A stretch of DNA of 64,000 nucleotides from Candidatus Enterococcus myersii (GTDB taxonomy: Bacteria; Bacillota; Bacilli; Lactobacillales; Enterococcaceae): contig NZ_JAFLVT010000018.1 in the NCBI RefSeq assembly GCF_017316025.1, positions 168,356 to 232,355 of the forward strand, read 5' to 3'. The position numbers were made by a program, and so were the translations under genes. The notes beneath the pieces were generated by a model. It was not told where the DNA came from and made no database searches. It saw nothing but the letters and a program-made list of their open reading frames with translations. Below, piece by piece: positions 16,198 to 23,939 of this stretch. Position 1 is the stretch's first letter. Every line of letters starts with the position of its first letter.

Positions 16198-17031
16198 TCA
16201 ATTAATATTTCGATTTCTAATTTTTAACGTACTATCCTTAAGTATTATTCCTTGTGTATATTCTTTTAGTATTAACTCAATTCTTTCCACATCATTTGAT
16301 GTATTCAATGGACTGCTTAAAACTTCAAGGCTTGTTAATATTTCAGGGTTATAAGGAAAATCAATATAATTCTCAATAAAAGGAATATTCTTCATGTCTT
16401 CATTCATTAACTCAATTTGTTCTTCTAGAGTTAAATCTGATGATAGATATTTTCCTTGAGCATGATTTCTATAATATTCTTTTGGTAATCCCAGTATTCG
16501 AAATCTCCATTCTGACTGTCCTAACCACACAGTTCTTTTAAATTTCCCCAAAAAAGCAGTATCTATCGTGGTTTCTATTGCTTTTTTATTACAATTATCA
16601 CAATCTCTATTGTGTTTTTTAAATACTGACATATTTATCAATGTTTCATCATCAGTATAAGTAACTGGAAATAAATCAGGTTCCCTCTTTATACTTCCAG
16701 TTACTGTTGGAGACATTTGTATATCATATTTTTCTTCCATCTCTTCAACAATATCTAAAGTTGTATTTCTGAAAATGGTGTCTGGAAGAGCAATTCTGAC
16801 ACCTGATTTATCTCCATTAGAATCTTCTGTATAAGTTCTCCACATTGTTACGTCTTCTTCATCTTTATTAGTCCAACATGAAACAAAACAAATTCTGCCT
16901 AGTTCATCAAAATCTTCAGTCATTGCCTCTTCAATATCATCAACTGCAACTAAACTTGAAAAACGAATGGTTTTATATTTTAATATACACTCTAATGTAT
17001 CAATACTACAATAATGATATAACTTTTTCAT
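16198..17031 (-). CDS. DUF2971-family protein
   Basis: About 277 residues from the preferred ATG at 17031, which has AAAGTGGG seven bases upstream; an alternative ATG at 17049 forms TAATG with the previous stop. The start KLYHYCSIDTLECILKYKTI, then RFSSL and CFVSCWTNKDEEDVTMWRTY, are typical of DUF2971. A CDNCNK pair of cysteines near residue 135 could bind metal. DUF2971 proteins are often found in defence neighbourhoods, but no activity is firmly established that I can cite. It is translationally coupled to the AlbA_2 gene. Confidence 0.75.
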   Translation of the reverse strand: MKKLYHYCSIDTLECILKYKTIRFSSLVAVDDIEEAMTEDFDELGRICFVSCWTNKDEEDVTMWRTYTEDSNGDKSGVRIALPDTIFRNTTLDIVEEMEEKYDIQMSPTVTGSIKREPDLFPVTYTDDETLINMSVFKKHNRDCDNCNKKAIETTIDTAFLGKFKRTVWLGQSEWRFRILGLPKEYYRNHAQGKYLSSDLTLEEQIELMNEDMKNIPFIENYIDFPYNPEILTSLEVLSSPLNTSNDVERIELILKEYTQGIILKDSTLKIRNRNIN

Positions 17032-17048
17032 TTCACAACCCACTTTCA

Positions 17049-18023
17049 TTAATTTAAAACTTTCCATTTAAAAGATAATTTATCATCATCTTTCCCATGT
17101 GATTTAGACTCAATTCTTGTAAATTGAACGAGTAAACACTTACTAAATTGATTAATAATTACTGCTAATTCTCCTTTGCAAAAGTCTACTACTCTACTAG
17201 AAAAATCTATATCTTGTATTTTAATTTGTTTAATGTTTATTATCTCTTCAAAAGCTAAACTATTGCTATATCTTCCTATTTTAATTTCCCCAAAATCACT
17301 GTATATTCTTGCAGTAGAATTACTTGCTGATTGAAATTTAAGTTTAAACATACTTAAACCTTTACCTATAGTAAATTCTCCATTATTAAAGGATGGATTA
17401 ATAGTTCTAAAACTTTCTAATTCAGAATCAAAATACTCTTTTTTTCGACTTTCATTCATCAAATCAACTTGTTCATTTAATTCAAAATTGCTAGGATATT
17501 TTATTAATCTATTCAACATTAATTCTTCTCTTTTTTTTTGTGACAACCCTCTGTTAGTAGTTCCTATTCGAATAAATGAAGTTCCAGAAGGAAAATAACA
17601 ATCCTCTTTTACAGAATAGGGTAATTTGTCATTTGATTTTAAAATTTTAATAAAACCAAATAATTTTTCTTCAAATTCAATAGTACCTGTCCCGATTATT
17701 GGTCTTGGTGTAATATTATCAAAAATATTTTGATATTCATTATCATCTCTAAATTCGATTAATCCTCTCCTATACATTGAGCCATCAACAATTCCAAAAA
17801 TAATAAACTTATCTTCACCTATAGCCTCTTCTGTATTTAACAGAGCAATTACATCTTTCACCAATTCCTTTTTACCATCATCACTATTTTTGTAATCAAT
17901 TAATTTATAATCTAATTTTGAGCTTTCATTTCTTTTATTCTTAATAATATCTACGACAACTTCTTCAGTTTCAAAATTTTTCAAAACACTATCCTCATTC
18001 CCATTCTCAAATTTATAGCTCAT
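17049..18023 (-). CDS. AlbA_2/Schlafen-like domain protein
   Basis: About 324 residues from ATG 18023, just inside the end of the resolvase gene and preceded by AGGATTAG. Residues 35-165 match the AlbA_2 (Schlafen AAA-4) fold: ESSKLDYKLIDY, KKELVKDVIALLN, KFIIFGIVDGS and the closing SFIRIGTTNRGLS. The rest is a novel-looking beta-rich C-terminal region. AlbA_2 domains bind nucleic acid or nucleotide and occur in Schlafen nucleases and in anti-phage effectors. The stop is fused to the next gene (TAATG), so the two probably act together. Confidence 0.75.
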   Translation of the reverse strand: MSYKFENGNEDSVLKNFETEEVVVDIIKNKRNESSKLDYKLIDYKNSDDGKKELVKDVIALLNTEEAIGEDKFIIFGIVDGSMYRRGLIEFRDDNEYQNIFDNITPRPIIGTGTIEFEEKLFGFIKILKSNDKLPYSVKEDCYFPSGTSFIRIGTTNRGLSQKKREELMLNRLIKYPSNFELNEQVDLMNESRKKEYFDSELESFRTINPSFNNGEFTIGKGLSMFKLKFQSASNSTARIYSDFGEIKIGRYSNSLAFEEIINIKQIKIQDIDFSSRVVDFCKGELAVIINQFSKCLLVQFTRIESKSHGKDDDKLSFKWKVLN

Positions 18024-18609
18024 CTCTAATCCTATAAATCGTATTCCTAGCGACATCAAGTTCTTTAGAAATCTGAGTTATAGGTACATCTTTCTCCAAC
18101 ATCTCAACAATCTTCTCATACGTTACACGTTTTTGTTTATCAGTTGAATCAGCACTATAAGCCAAAGGACGACCTTTATATTTACCTTTTTCTTTCGCTA
18201 ACTCAATGCCCTGTCTTTGCCTTTCACGTATCTGTTTACGCTCATTTTCAGCTGTATACTTAAACAATTCAATGATTAGATTATTTAGTAGCCTTCTCAA
18301 GTTATCGTCCTGTATACCATTCAGAGACGGCAGATTAAGGATTTCAAGTGTTGCGCCTTTATCTTGTATCTGGTTCATAATATTAGTTATCTCTTTATTA
18401 TTGCGCCCTAGTCTATCTAATTCGCTTACAACGATTATATCATTTTCTCTAATAAAATTTAATAACTCTTGTAATTTTGGGCGATTATTATCTTTACCAC
18501 TTAATTTATCTGAAAATATCTTTTTTACTTCTGCCTTCTCTAACAACTCAAATTGTCTTTCTAAGTTTTGTTCTCTTGATGAAACTCTTGCATATCCAAT
18601 TCTTGTCAT
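18013..18609 (-). CDS. Serine recombinase (resolvase/invertase) 1
   Basis: 198 residues. Catalytic serine at about residue 10 in YARVSSREQ. Conserved ELDRLGRN and the helix with IRERQRQGIELAKEKGKYKGRP follow. A C-terminal helix-turn-helix (ITQISKELDVARNTIYRI) has normal length for small resolvases. AT-rich inverted repeats just upstream are its likely res site. It lies directly before the candidate defence genes and overlaps the AlbA_2 start by 11 bases. Confidence 0.92.
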   Translation of the reverse strand: MTRIGYARVSSREQNLERQFELLEKAEVKKIFSDKLSGKDNNRPKLQELLNFIRENDIIVVSELDRLGRNNKEITNIMNQIQDKGATLEILNLPSLNGIQDDNLRRLLNNLIIELFKYTAENERKQIRERQRQGIELAKEKGKYKGRPLAYSADSTDKQKRVTYEKIVEMLEKDVPITQISKELDVARNTIYRIRDEL

Positions 18610-18633
18610 GGTAATCCTCCTATTATGATTTAT

Positions 18634-18710
18634 ATATAATGAACATGTATATTGAACACCTTAAAATCATTATATATCAATGACTACTCATTGTATAGTT
18701 TAGGTGTACT
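18634..18710. promoter_or_regulatory. Probable res site of resolvase 1
   Basis: A perfect 10-base inverted repeat TATATAATGA / TCATTATATA (18634-18643, 18668-18677), plus GAACACC and GGTGTAC halves flanking it. The spacing and position upstream of the resolvase start are those expected of resolvase binding sites. Confidence 0.5.
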
Positions 18711-18731
18711 CAAAAAGAACATTTACAAATA

Positions 18732-18772
18732 AAAAAATACCTATGAAATCAATAAAATATCTCTTTCATAGG
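18732..18772 (-). terminator. Terminator after the glycine-rich membrane protein gene
   Basis: CCTATGAAA / TTTCATAGG stem with a T-run on the minus strand. Confidence 0.65.
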
Positions 18773-18810
18773 ATTCTTTAATTTATATTCATTTGAGTAA
18801 ATATGTTGAA

Positions 18811-19287
18811 TTACTTAATTTGCAGTTTATGCTTTTCCATCAATCTAGTACGGTATTCCCTAACTGTAATTAAAAGTCCTTGTACATTTTTTCTTTCGTC
18901 ACTAAAAAGTACAGCTTCCAATTTATAAGATAGTTTTATTAAATCAACTAGTTCTTTCTTTAGTTTTCTTTGGTTTGCAATACCATACATACTACCACCA
19001 ACTAACACAGCTGGGAATGCTACTAATGATGCAATACTCACTATGCCCCCAACAGCTCCTCCCAATCCAAACGTTGCCAATGTAGTCATGATACTTGCTC
19101 CGCTCATACCTGAAAATGCCGTAAAAACTGCCCCTACTCCTAAGGCAGAAGTTCCAACAGCGCCCATAATTCCAGATAATTCAGGTGGAAATCCCTGAGA
19201 GAAGTTTAATTCTTTAGTATTTTCTGCTAGAAAAGAACACTCAAATACCAATAACTTAAATTCATCATTTTTTCTTTTTCTATACAT
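18811..19287 (-). CDS. Small glycine-rich membrane protein, unknown
   Basis: 158 residues. A soluble start (1-35) is followed by a long hydrophobic glycine-rich stretch at about 36-103 with repeated small-residue spacing (GAVGTSALGVGAVF, GLGGAVGGIVSIASL). A basic helical tail (NQRKLKKELVDLIKLSYKL) closes it. The hydrophobic part could be two to three glycine-zipper helices able to oligomerise in membranes. I do not recognise the family. It has its own ribosome site (GGAGGAG) and terminator, so it is a separate unit. A pore-type effector is possible but unproven. Confidence 0.6.
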   Translation of the reverse strand: MYRKRKNDEFKLLVFECSFLAENTKELNFSQGFPPELSGIMGAVGTSALGVGAVFTAFSGMSGASIMTTLATFGLGGAVGGIVSIASLVAFPAVLVGGSMYGIANQRKLKKELVDLIKLSYKLEAVLFSDERKNVQGLLITVREYRTRLMEKHKLQIK

Positions 19288-19337
19288 CTTTACTCCTCCT
19301 CCAATAAAGTACTTGTCTTACTATTAAGATAGCATTT

Positions 19338-19445
19338 TGCCTTTTTTAAAAGCAAATTTTTGTAGCTTTTCAGCTAAATGTAACATAATATCTTATTATT
19401 ATTACTATGCTCTTAATGAGAGCTTTACTCGAATTAAGAACATGA
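19338..19445. repeat. Dispersed direct repeat R1
   Basis: Shares with R2 and R3 the core ACATAATATCTTATTATTATTA (here ACATAATATCTTATTATTAT at 19383) and with R2 also ACTATGCTCTT, GAGAG and CTCGAATTAA. A GCTCT/AGAGC mini-hairpin follows the core. No coding frame crosses it with a start. Confidence 0.7.
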
Positions 19446-19747
19446 TACAACTCAACTGATTATCAAAGCAATTAACAACCTTTGCTAAAATGCAATCATT
19501 CAATTAATATTCATAACAATTCACTTTCAAATACTTACATTCCATTTACGTCTAAAATAATACTTTTTTATCAATATAACTTCATAGAAAGAATCTTACC
19601 TGAGCTCAATATTGACCACTAATGTTTATAGAAAAAGTAACATTATAACTCAAAGTATCATAATTCAACTATGTTTTATAGCTGATACTTTACGTATATT
19701 ATTCCTAATTATAAAGGTAGGCTCAGTCGTATATTGCTTAGAAATAC

Positions 19748-19852
19748 TTCTTTGTTTAAGTATAATTTTTATTTTTCAGCTAAACGTTACATAATATCTT
19801 ATTATTATTACTATGCTCTTTATGAGAGTCTTACTCGAATTAAAGACATAGA
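19748..19852. repeat. Dispersed direct repeat R2
   Basis: Second copy, 406 bases after R1, core at 19789. It differs from R1 at scattered single bases. In one minus-strand frame R1 and R2 would both encode NSSK-LIKSIVIIIRYYVTFS with mostly silent differences, but stops lie just upstream in both. Confidence 0.7.
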
Positions 19853-20032
19853 AAAGTTCATCAAACTATTGCTAAAGATACCAATAAACAATACATAGTG
19901 AGCCAATTTAACATTTCCAAAATTTTCTGAATAACCCAATTTGGATATTTGAAAATTAAAAAATATTGTTCTATTTTATATGATGAATTAGTTCACTTCT
20001 TTGCGACTGCTCTTCTTTTTATCATTGTCACA

Positions 20033-20106
20033 GCTTTCCTAAATATAATTTTTATGCTTAACGATTAATTTTCCGTTAAACGTAACATAATATCTTATTA
20101 TTATTA
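20033..20106. repeat. Dispersed direct repeat R3 (short)
   Basis: Third copy, core at 20085, 296 bases after R2. It shares the leader TATAATTTTTAT and the core, then ends abruptly at a 15-base inverted repeat. The stretch 19288-20211 contains these repeats and AT-rich filler, and no gene I can support. Confidence 0.65.
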
Positions 20107-20150
20107 ATCATTAGTTGTAGTTTCTTTTATCTTTTACTACAACTAATGAT
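20107..20150. repeat. Perfect 15-base inverted repeat beside R3
   Basis: ATCATTAGTTGTAGT (20107-20121) pairs with ACTACAACTAATGAT (20136-20150) around a 14-base loop. There is no T-run on either side, so it is not a standard terminator. It lies 60 bases past the primase stop and may be an RNA-stabilising hairpin or a protein site. Confidence 0.55.
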
Positions 20151-20211
20151 AACAATATCTAGAGTTACAGGAATCACAATACCAGTAGATAGATACAACT
20201 GAAATTTAGCA

Positions 20212-21714
20212 CTACTGCTTTTTCATTTTATACAGTTTTGCTAATCCTAAATCATAAAATTGACTTTTAGTTAATATTTCTTTCGCTTCTTTAATAGTAA
20301 GTAACTCAACAATATAATCTTTTAAATCATATTTACCTATTTCATTCAAATCTAGCACAATAAATTCATCTCCATCCTCTTGAGCAATACTAACTCTATA
20401 TTTATTTGCCTTTTTTTTATATGTACCTTCAGATTTTTCATTTCTACTAACCACTTCTAGAAAACCCATTTCTTCTAAATTTAATAAGTACTGAAGTAAT
20501 CTCCCTCTACTTCCAGTATTTCCCATTTTTGTCATTGTACTATATGGCATATAAAATACTCCATTTTGACTTGCATATCTTTTGGATTGAATTAATGTAC
20601 TTAATGCTAGCTTTTTTAAGTGTAAACTTTTTCCATTTGTACTAATATTTAATACTTCTTTTAACTCATCTTTATAAATTTTTATTTCTTTTGATGTTTG
20701 ACCCCATATATAGTTTTTGTTATACGTATTTTTTACAATTCTTTTTAACTCTTTTAGAGCATAATCTTGTGTTGTAGATTTATCTATCATATCTCTGTAA
20801 TATTTAAATGTATTTTCTAATACATCGGTCAATATCTTCAATGTATCCTCAATATCATGTCCCTGTTCTTTTAAAAATATTGAAGCCTTAAAACAAAAGT
20901 TATGACGACTGTTAGGATATAATAAATGCTTATCCTTTAAAACTAATAAAATAGCTTTTGTTTCACTTTCAATATCGATTTTGTAGTTAATGTTATTAAT
21001 AATCTTCTTAGATTCAATTTTTTCATCTTCATTCAAAAATTGAACTTGATTTATCTTTTTAGAGTCTGGTAATATCTCGATTTCAAAATAATCTTTACTC
21101 ATTGGTTCAATTGATAAAAAGTATTTTTCAGAATCTGTTTTTTTTCTCAATGTTTGGTTGTCTACAAAATGACAATATTTGTTAGTTTGCTTATGAATAG
21201 ATAGAGGTAACTTCAATCCTACTGTATGTAAAGGTCTAAGTTCAATTTCAACCTCCTCTGACAATTTACCTAAGTTATTAAGAACATCATAATAAAAATG
21301 TTCCATTTTATTTGATTCAATAAACTCATCAAGAAAAATTTCTACATGGTACCCTTTTTTTCCACTAAAGCTTACATGTATATCATCTAAAGAAATATTG
21401 TAATCATGATTCAACAATACTACCAAGGCTTTAGTTGTATGTCTTGATAATTCCAATTCAGGAGAATCAACATCAAAACAGATAAATTTACAAAAAACTT
21501 GTCCAGCAAAAATCCCAATCGTTTGTTTTTGTCTAACATGAGCCAAAATTTGATAATCGTGCAGAGCCCATGTTGGTCTATAGTATTTAGCTGTGGACTC
21601 TCCTTTGTTATAGTACATTTTTATATAACTTTTTCGATAACCTATATATAGATTTTTTATTTGTTCAAGTAATTGTTCCTCACGCTTAGTGATTTTTTCT
21701 TTATTTTTTCCCAT
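20212..21714 (-). CDS. Archaeo-eukaryotic-type primase (AEP, TOTE-like)
   Basis: 500 residues. AEP motif I is FDVDSPE (Asp81, Asp83), motif II SGKKGYHVEIF (His123) and motif III GLKLPLSIHKQTNKYC near 166-181, in the order expected for primases of the TOTE-associated branch. The C-terminal third ends in a winged-helix-like part (NTGSRGRLLQYLLNLEEMGFLEV). It probably makes primers for replication of the element after excision; a defence role is also possible for this branch. No helicase is encoded nearby. A regulated leader precedes it. Confidence 0.75.
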   Translation of the reverse strand: MGKNKEKITKREEQLLEQIKNLYIGYRKSYIKMYYNKGESTAKYYRPTWALHDYQILAHVRQKQTIGIFAGQVFCKFICFDVDSPELELSRHTTKALVVLLNHDYNISLDDIHVSFSGKKGYHVEIFLDEFIESNKMEHFYYDVLNNLGKLSEEVEIELRPLHTVGLKLPLSIHKQTNKYCHFVDNQTLRKKTDSEKYFLSIEPMSKDYFEIEILPDSKKINQVQFLNEDEKIESKKIINNINYKIDIESETKAILLVLKDKHLLYPNSRHNFCFKASIFLKEQGHDIEDTLKILTDVLENTFKYYRDMIDKSTTQDYALKELKRIVKNTYNKNYIWGQTSKEIKIYKDELKEVLNISTNGKSLHLKKLALSTLIQSKRYASQNGVFYMPYSTMTKMGNTGSRGRLLQYLLNLEEMGFLEVVSRNEKSEGTYKKKANKYRVSIAQEDGDEFIVLDLNEIGKYDLKDYIVELLTIKEAKEILTKSQFYDLGLAKLYKMKKQ

Positions 21715-21898
21715 TATACTCAGTTCCCCTTTTCAAAATATCTGAAAAGAGAACTACATAATGTTAAGTTTTATGTTTTTATTTCATGTTTTTTCATAGT
21801 TCTTCTTTTTTATTATTATTCATTACAAAATCTAAATATCAAACGTATTAAATTACCTTCTTCACCCTCAATACACTTCCCCCTTTCTAAACAATAAA

Positions 21899-21970
21899 AA
21901 AGCAACACAAAATAAGCGCTCGATAAAATGTTTGATGTCCTCGAGCTAAAACTTACGTTTGTGTTGCTTT
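21899..21970 (-). terminator. Attenuator-like terminator in the primase leader
   Basis: Perfect 13-base outer stem AAAGCAACACAAA / TTTGTGTTGCTTT (21899-21911, 21958-21970), with an inner GCTCGA/TCGAGC stem and six T following on the minus strand. It sits between the promoter and the primase start, so primase expression needs read-through. Confidence 0.7.
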
Positions 21971-21990
21971 AATGTTTTAGTTTGTTTTGA

Positions 21991-22017
21991 TTAAATGTTA
22001 TGTTTTCGGATGCGCAT
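21991..22017 (-). CDS. Eight-residue leader peptide candidate
   Basis: ATG CGC ATC CGA AAA CAT AAC ATT TAA encodes MRIRKHNI. A ribosome site AGAGGTG lies 7 bases before the ATG. The stop codon is 20 bases before the attenuator stem. The position is that of a leader ORF in ribosome-mediated attenuation. Confidence 0.5.
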   Translation of the reverse strand: MRIRKHNI

Positions 22018-22046
22018 TTTAACACACCTCTTTCAGTTATACAAGT

Positions 22047-22075
22047 ATTATATCACATTTTACTGAAAATTTCAA
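22047..22075 (-). promoter_or_regulatory. Promoter of the primase transcript
   Basis: TTGAAA (22070-22075) and perfect TATAAT (22047-22052) with a 17-base spacer, on the minus strand. The start would fall about 20-25 bases before the leader ORF. Confidence 0.7.
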
Positions 22076-22156
22076 TGTGGGGGTAGTACAAGTTGTTCTT
22101 TCACTTTATTATTTATACGTTTATCAAAACTTTATTCTAGAAAAGGTAAAACAAAA

Positions 22157-22184
22157 AACACTCCAAAGCTTACTTTGAAGTGTT
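22157..22184 (-). terminator. Terminator-like hairpin
   Basis: AACACTCCAAAG / CTTTGAAGTGTT with one mismatch and a T-run on the minus strand. It separates the upstream membrane-protein gene from the primase promoter. Confidence 0.55.
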
Positions 22185-22193
22185 AAAAGGACG

Positions 22194-22242
22194 GTTCTTA
22201 TAAAATTGATATTTATTTGTCATATAAGAACGTGTATACACG
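22194..22242. repeat. Inverted repeat followed by palindrome
   Basis: GTTCTTATA / TATAAGAAC (22194-22202, 22223-22231) followed immediately by the palindrome CGTGTATACACG (22231-22242). It could be a protein-binding site, replication origin feature or transfer origin; nothing decides between these. Confidence 0.45.
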
Positions 22243-22309
22243 ATACTAATTCACTTAAGGTACTTTATACCGTTTATACTCGTATTTTGTATTTCTTGTA
22301 TAGTTGAGA

Positions 22310-22333
22310 GACTAAAGGTATATACCTTTAGTC
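22310..22333 (-). terminator. 24-base perfect palindrome over a stop codon
   Basis: GACTAAAGGTAT and its exact complement. The stop codon of the 22328-22954 gene lies inside it. There is no long T-run, so termination is plausible but not certain. Confidence 0.45.
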
Positions 22334-22954
22334 AGTTTCTTCGTTTTCTAAAACCAATTCAATTCTTCCAAACAAATTCAATATCTCTTTATACTTATTT
22401 TTGAAAAATTCACTACCTCTATCTATACCTTTTGAATTACTAAATACTGATATATCATAATAAGGATTTTCCATATCATTCATTTTAAATCTTAAACTAA
22501 TTTCTTTAACAACATTTGTAGAATTTGATTTAGCTGTGCTCCCACCAATTATTGCTCCTACACCACCAGTTAAAGCTCCCCCAACTAGTGACCTTCCAAT
22601 CATACTTGAATTTGAAACTTTATTCGTTACTTGATTATCTTCGATAATTTGAACATCAATTACATTATTTAAATCAATCAACTGTACTTTAGAATGATAT
22701 GTGCCATCTGTAAAAATTGTAGTGCCTGTTTCTATACCAGCTTGAAATACAATTCTTTTATTAATATCTATGCCTATTTTCATGTTATTACTTTCAATAA
22801 AATACGATTCAGCATCAATATTTAATTCATCTAGTTTTTTATCTGTTTTTACTTGTTCTTCATTTCCCTGTTTTCCTTTCTCATAAAGTACCCAAATCAA
22901 TAAAGACACTAATCCTATAAGTAACCAAACATACATTTTTGTTTCTCCATCCAT
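22328..22954 (-). CDS. Single-pass membrane protein with glycine-zipper segment
   Basis: 208 residues, or 202 if it starts at MYVWLLI; both starts have ribosome sites. One N-terminal membrane helix (VWLLIGLVSLLIWVLY) is followed by a soluble domain beginning DAESYFIESNN. A hydrophobic glycine-rich stretch GRSLVGGALTGGVGAIIGG follows near 120-140, and the C-terminal part FKMNDMENPYYDISVFS is beta-type. This architecture recurs in uncharacterised proteins of Firmicute mobile elements. No function can be assigned. Confidence 0.65.
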   Translation of the reverse strand: MDGETKMYVWLLIGLVSLLIWVLYEKGKQGNEEQVKTDKKLDELNIDAESYFIESNNMKIGIDINKRIVFQAGIETGTTIFTDGTYHSKVQLIDLNNVIDVQIIEDNQVTNKVSNSSMIGRSLVGGALTGGVGAIIGGSTAKSNSTNVVKEISLRFKMNDMENPYYDISVFSNSKGIDRGSEFFKNKYKEILNLFGRIELVLENEETD

Positions 22955-23289
22955 ATAACTTTCCTCTTTTCTGTATTTTAAATTAGTTGAGAGCTAAATG
23001 TGGTACTAGCATTCCCACAAATCAAACCTCTCTTTTTTGGTAATAAGGTACACCCCTAATAAATCAAACTAACTCCTTTCACTACTTAATTTCACTATTA
23101 CTAACACTGTATTAGACTGTGTCTAAAACGAACGAATTAGATAATAATGAAATATATAGAAAAAGAACCTTACAAAATAACCAAAAGGTTGATTTCATAA
23201 GATTCTTAGTGAGTCAGTTTTGTATAATTTAATTCCTGTCAAAAACGTTCGTTTCTGATTATCATTATACGATACTTACTAAAAGTTTA
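22955..23289. other. Intergenic region with resolvase-site-like repeats
   Basis: Contains TGTCTAAAACGAACG (23120-23134) and TGTCAAAAACGTTCG (23237-23251), 117 bases apart, each followed by AT-rich GATAAT/GATTATCATTA sequence. These resemble resolvase half-sites. Between them lies a weak hairpin (23163-23207) that could end the resolvase 2 transcript. No gene is seen. Confidence 0.5.
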
Positions 23290-23859
23290 TCAACCTTTGT
23301 TATTTTTTTGTTGATGTGTTCTAAGTATTCTATAGATGCTACTTTCACTTATATCAAGTTTAAGAGCTATCTCATTCACTGTAAAAGCTTGTTTTTGATG
23401 CATTTCTAGCACTTTAACTTTGGTTAAATGATTTAGTCTAGGTCTTCCACCTTTGTTCTCAGACATTGCTAGAGCTTGTTTTGTACGTTCTGAGATAAGA
23501 GAGGCTTCCATCTCTGCAACTGCTGAAAGGATTGTAAAAATAAGTTTTCCTGTCGCTGTTGCTGTATCAATTCCTTCTGTAATGATATTGAGATGAATTT
23601 TTCTCTCTTCTAACTGACTAATGAGATTAACTAATTGTTTAGTGCTCCGACCTAATCTATCAAGTTTATAGACTATGAGTGTATCTCCTTCTTCTAAAAT
23701 ATCTAGAGCCTTGTTTAATTGCTCTCTATTCTCCTTGCGACCACTGACTTGTTCAATGAACCAATGTGTTGGATGATAGGCTTTAAGGGCTTCTTTCTGA
23801 ACTTCTATACCTAGTGTTTGCTTGCCTGTTGATGTTCTGATGTATGCTACTTTCTTCAT
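23290..23859 (-). CDS. Serine recombinase (resolvase) 2
   Basis: 189 residues. Catalytic serine near residue 10 in YIRTSTGKQ. KLDRLGRSTKQLVNL and AVAEMEASLISERTKQAL are Tn3/Tn552 resolvase signatures. The C-terminal helix-turn-helix is FTVNEIALKLDISESSIYRI. It differs clearly from resolvase 1, so the two were acquired separately. GTTAGTACTATTACTAAC-like dyad symmetry precedes the start. It lies 80 bases from the integrase stop. Confidence 0.92.
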   Translation of the reverse strand: MKKVAYIRTSTGKQTLGIEVQKEALKAYHPTHWFIEQVSGRKENREQLNKALDILEEGDTLIVYKLDRLGRSTKQLVNLISQLEERKIHLNIITEGIDTATATGKLIFTILSAVAEMEASLISERTKQALAMSENKGGRPRLNHLTKVKVLEMHQKQAFTVNEIALKLDISESSIYRILRTHQQKNNKG

Positions 23860-23939
23860 TGCTGACTCCTTCTACTTGTTTAATAGTTTCATCCTCGAAT
23901 GTTAGTAATAGTACTAACAATATTACATCACTACCTAAC

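Noticed and set aside
19612-19794. 60-codon plus-strand frame between R1 and R2
   Set aside because: Hydrophobic but with no ribosome site, and its end runs into repeat R2. Likely chance in AT-rich DNA.
19949-20069. Plus-strand frame ending ...DELVHFFATALLFIIVTAFL..., resembling a small membrane toxin
   Set aside because: No ATG near the start and no ribosome site; only a TTG is available. Could be a gene remnant but not supportable as a toxin gene.
19338-20106. Repeats R1-R3 as a CRISPR array
   Set aside because: Only three copies with unequal spacing of about 300-400 bases and no cas genes; not a CRISPR array.
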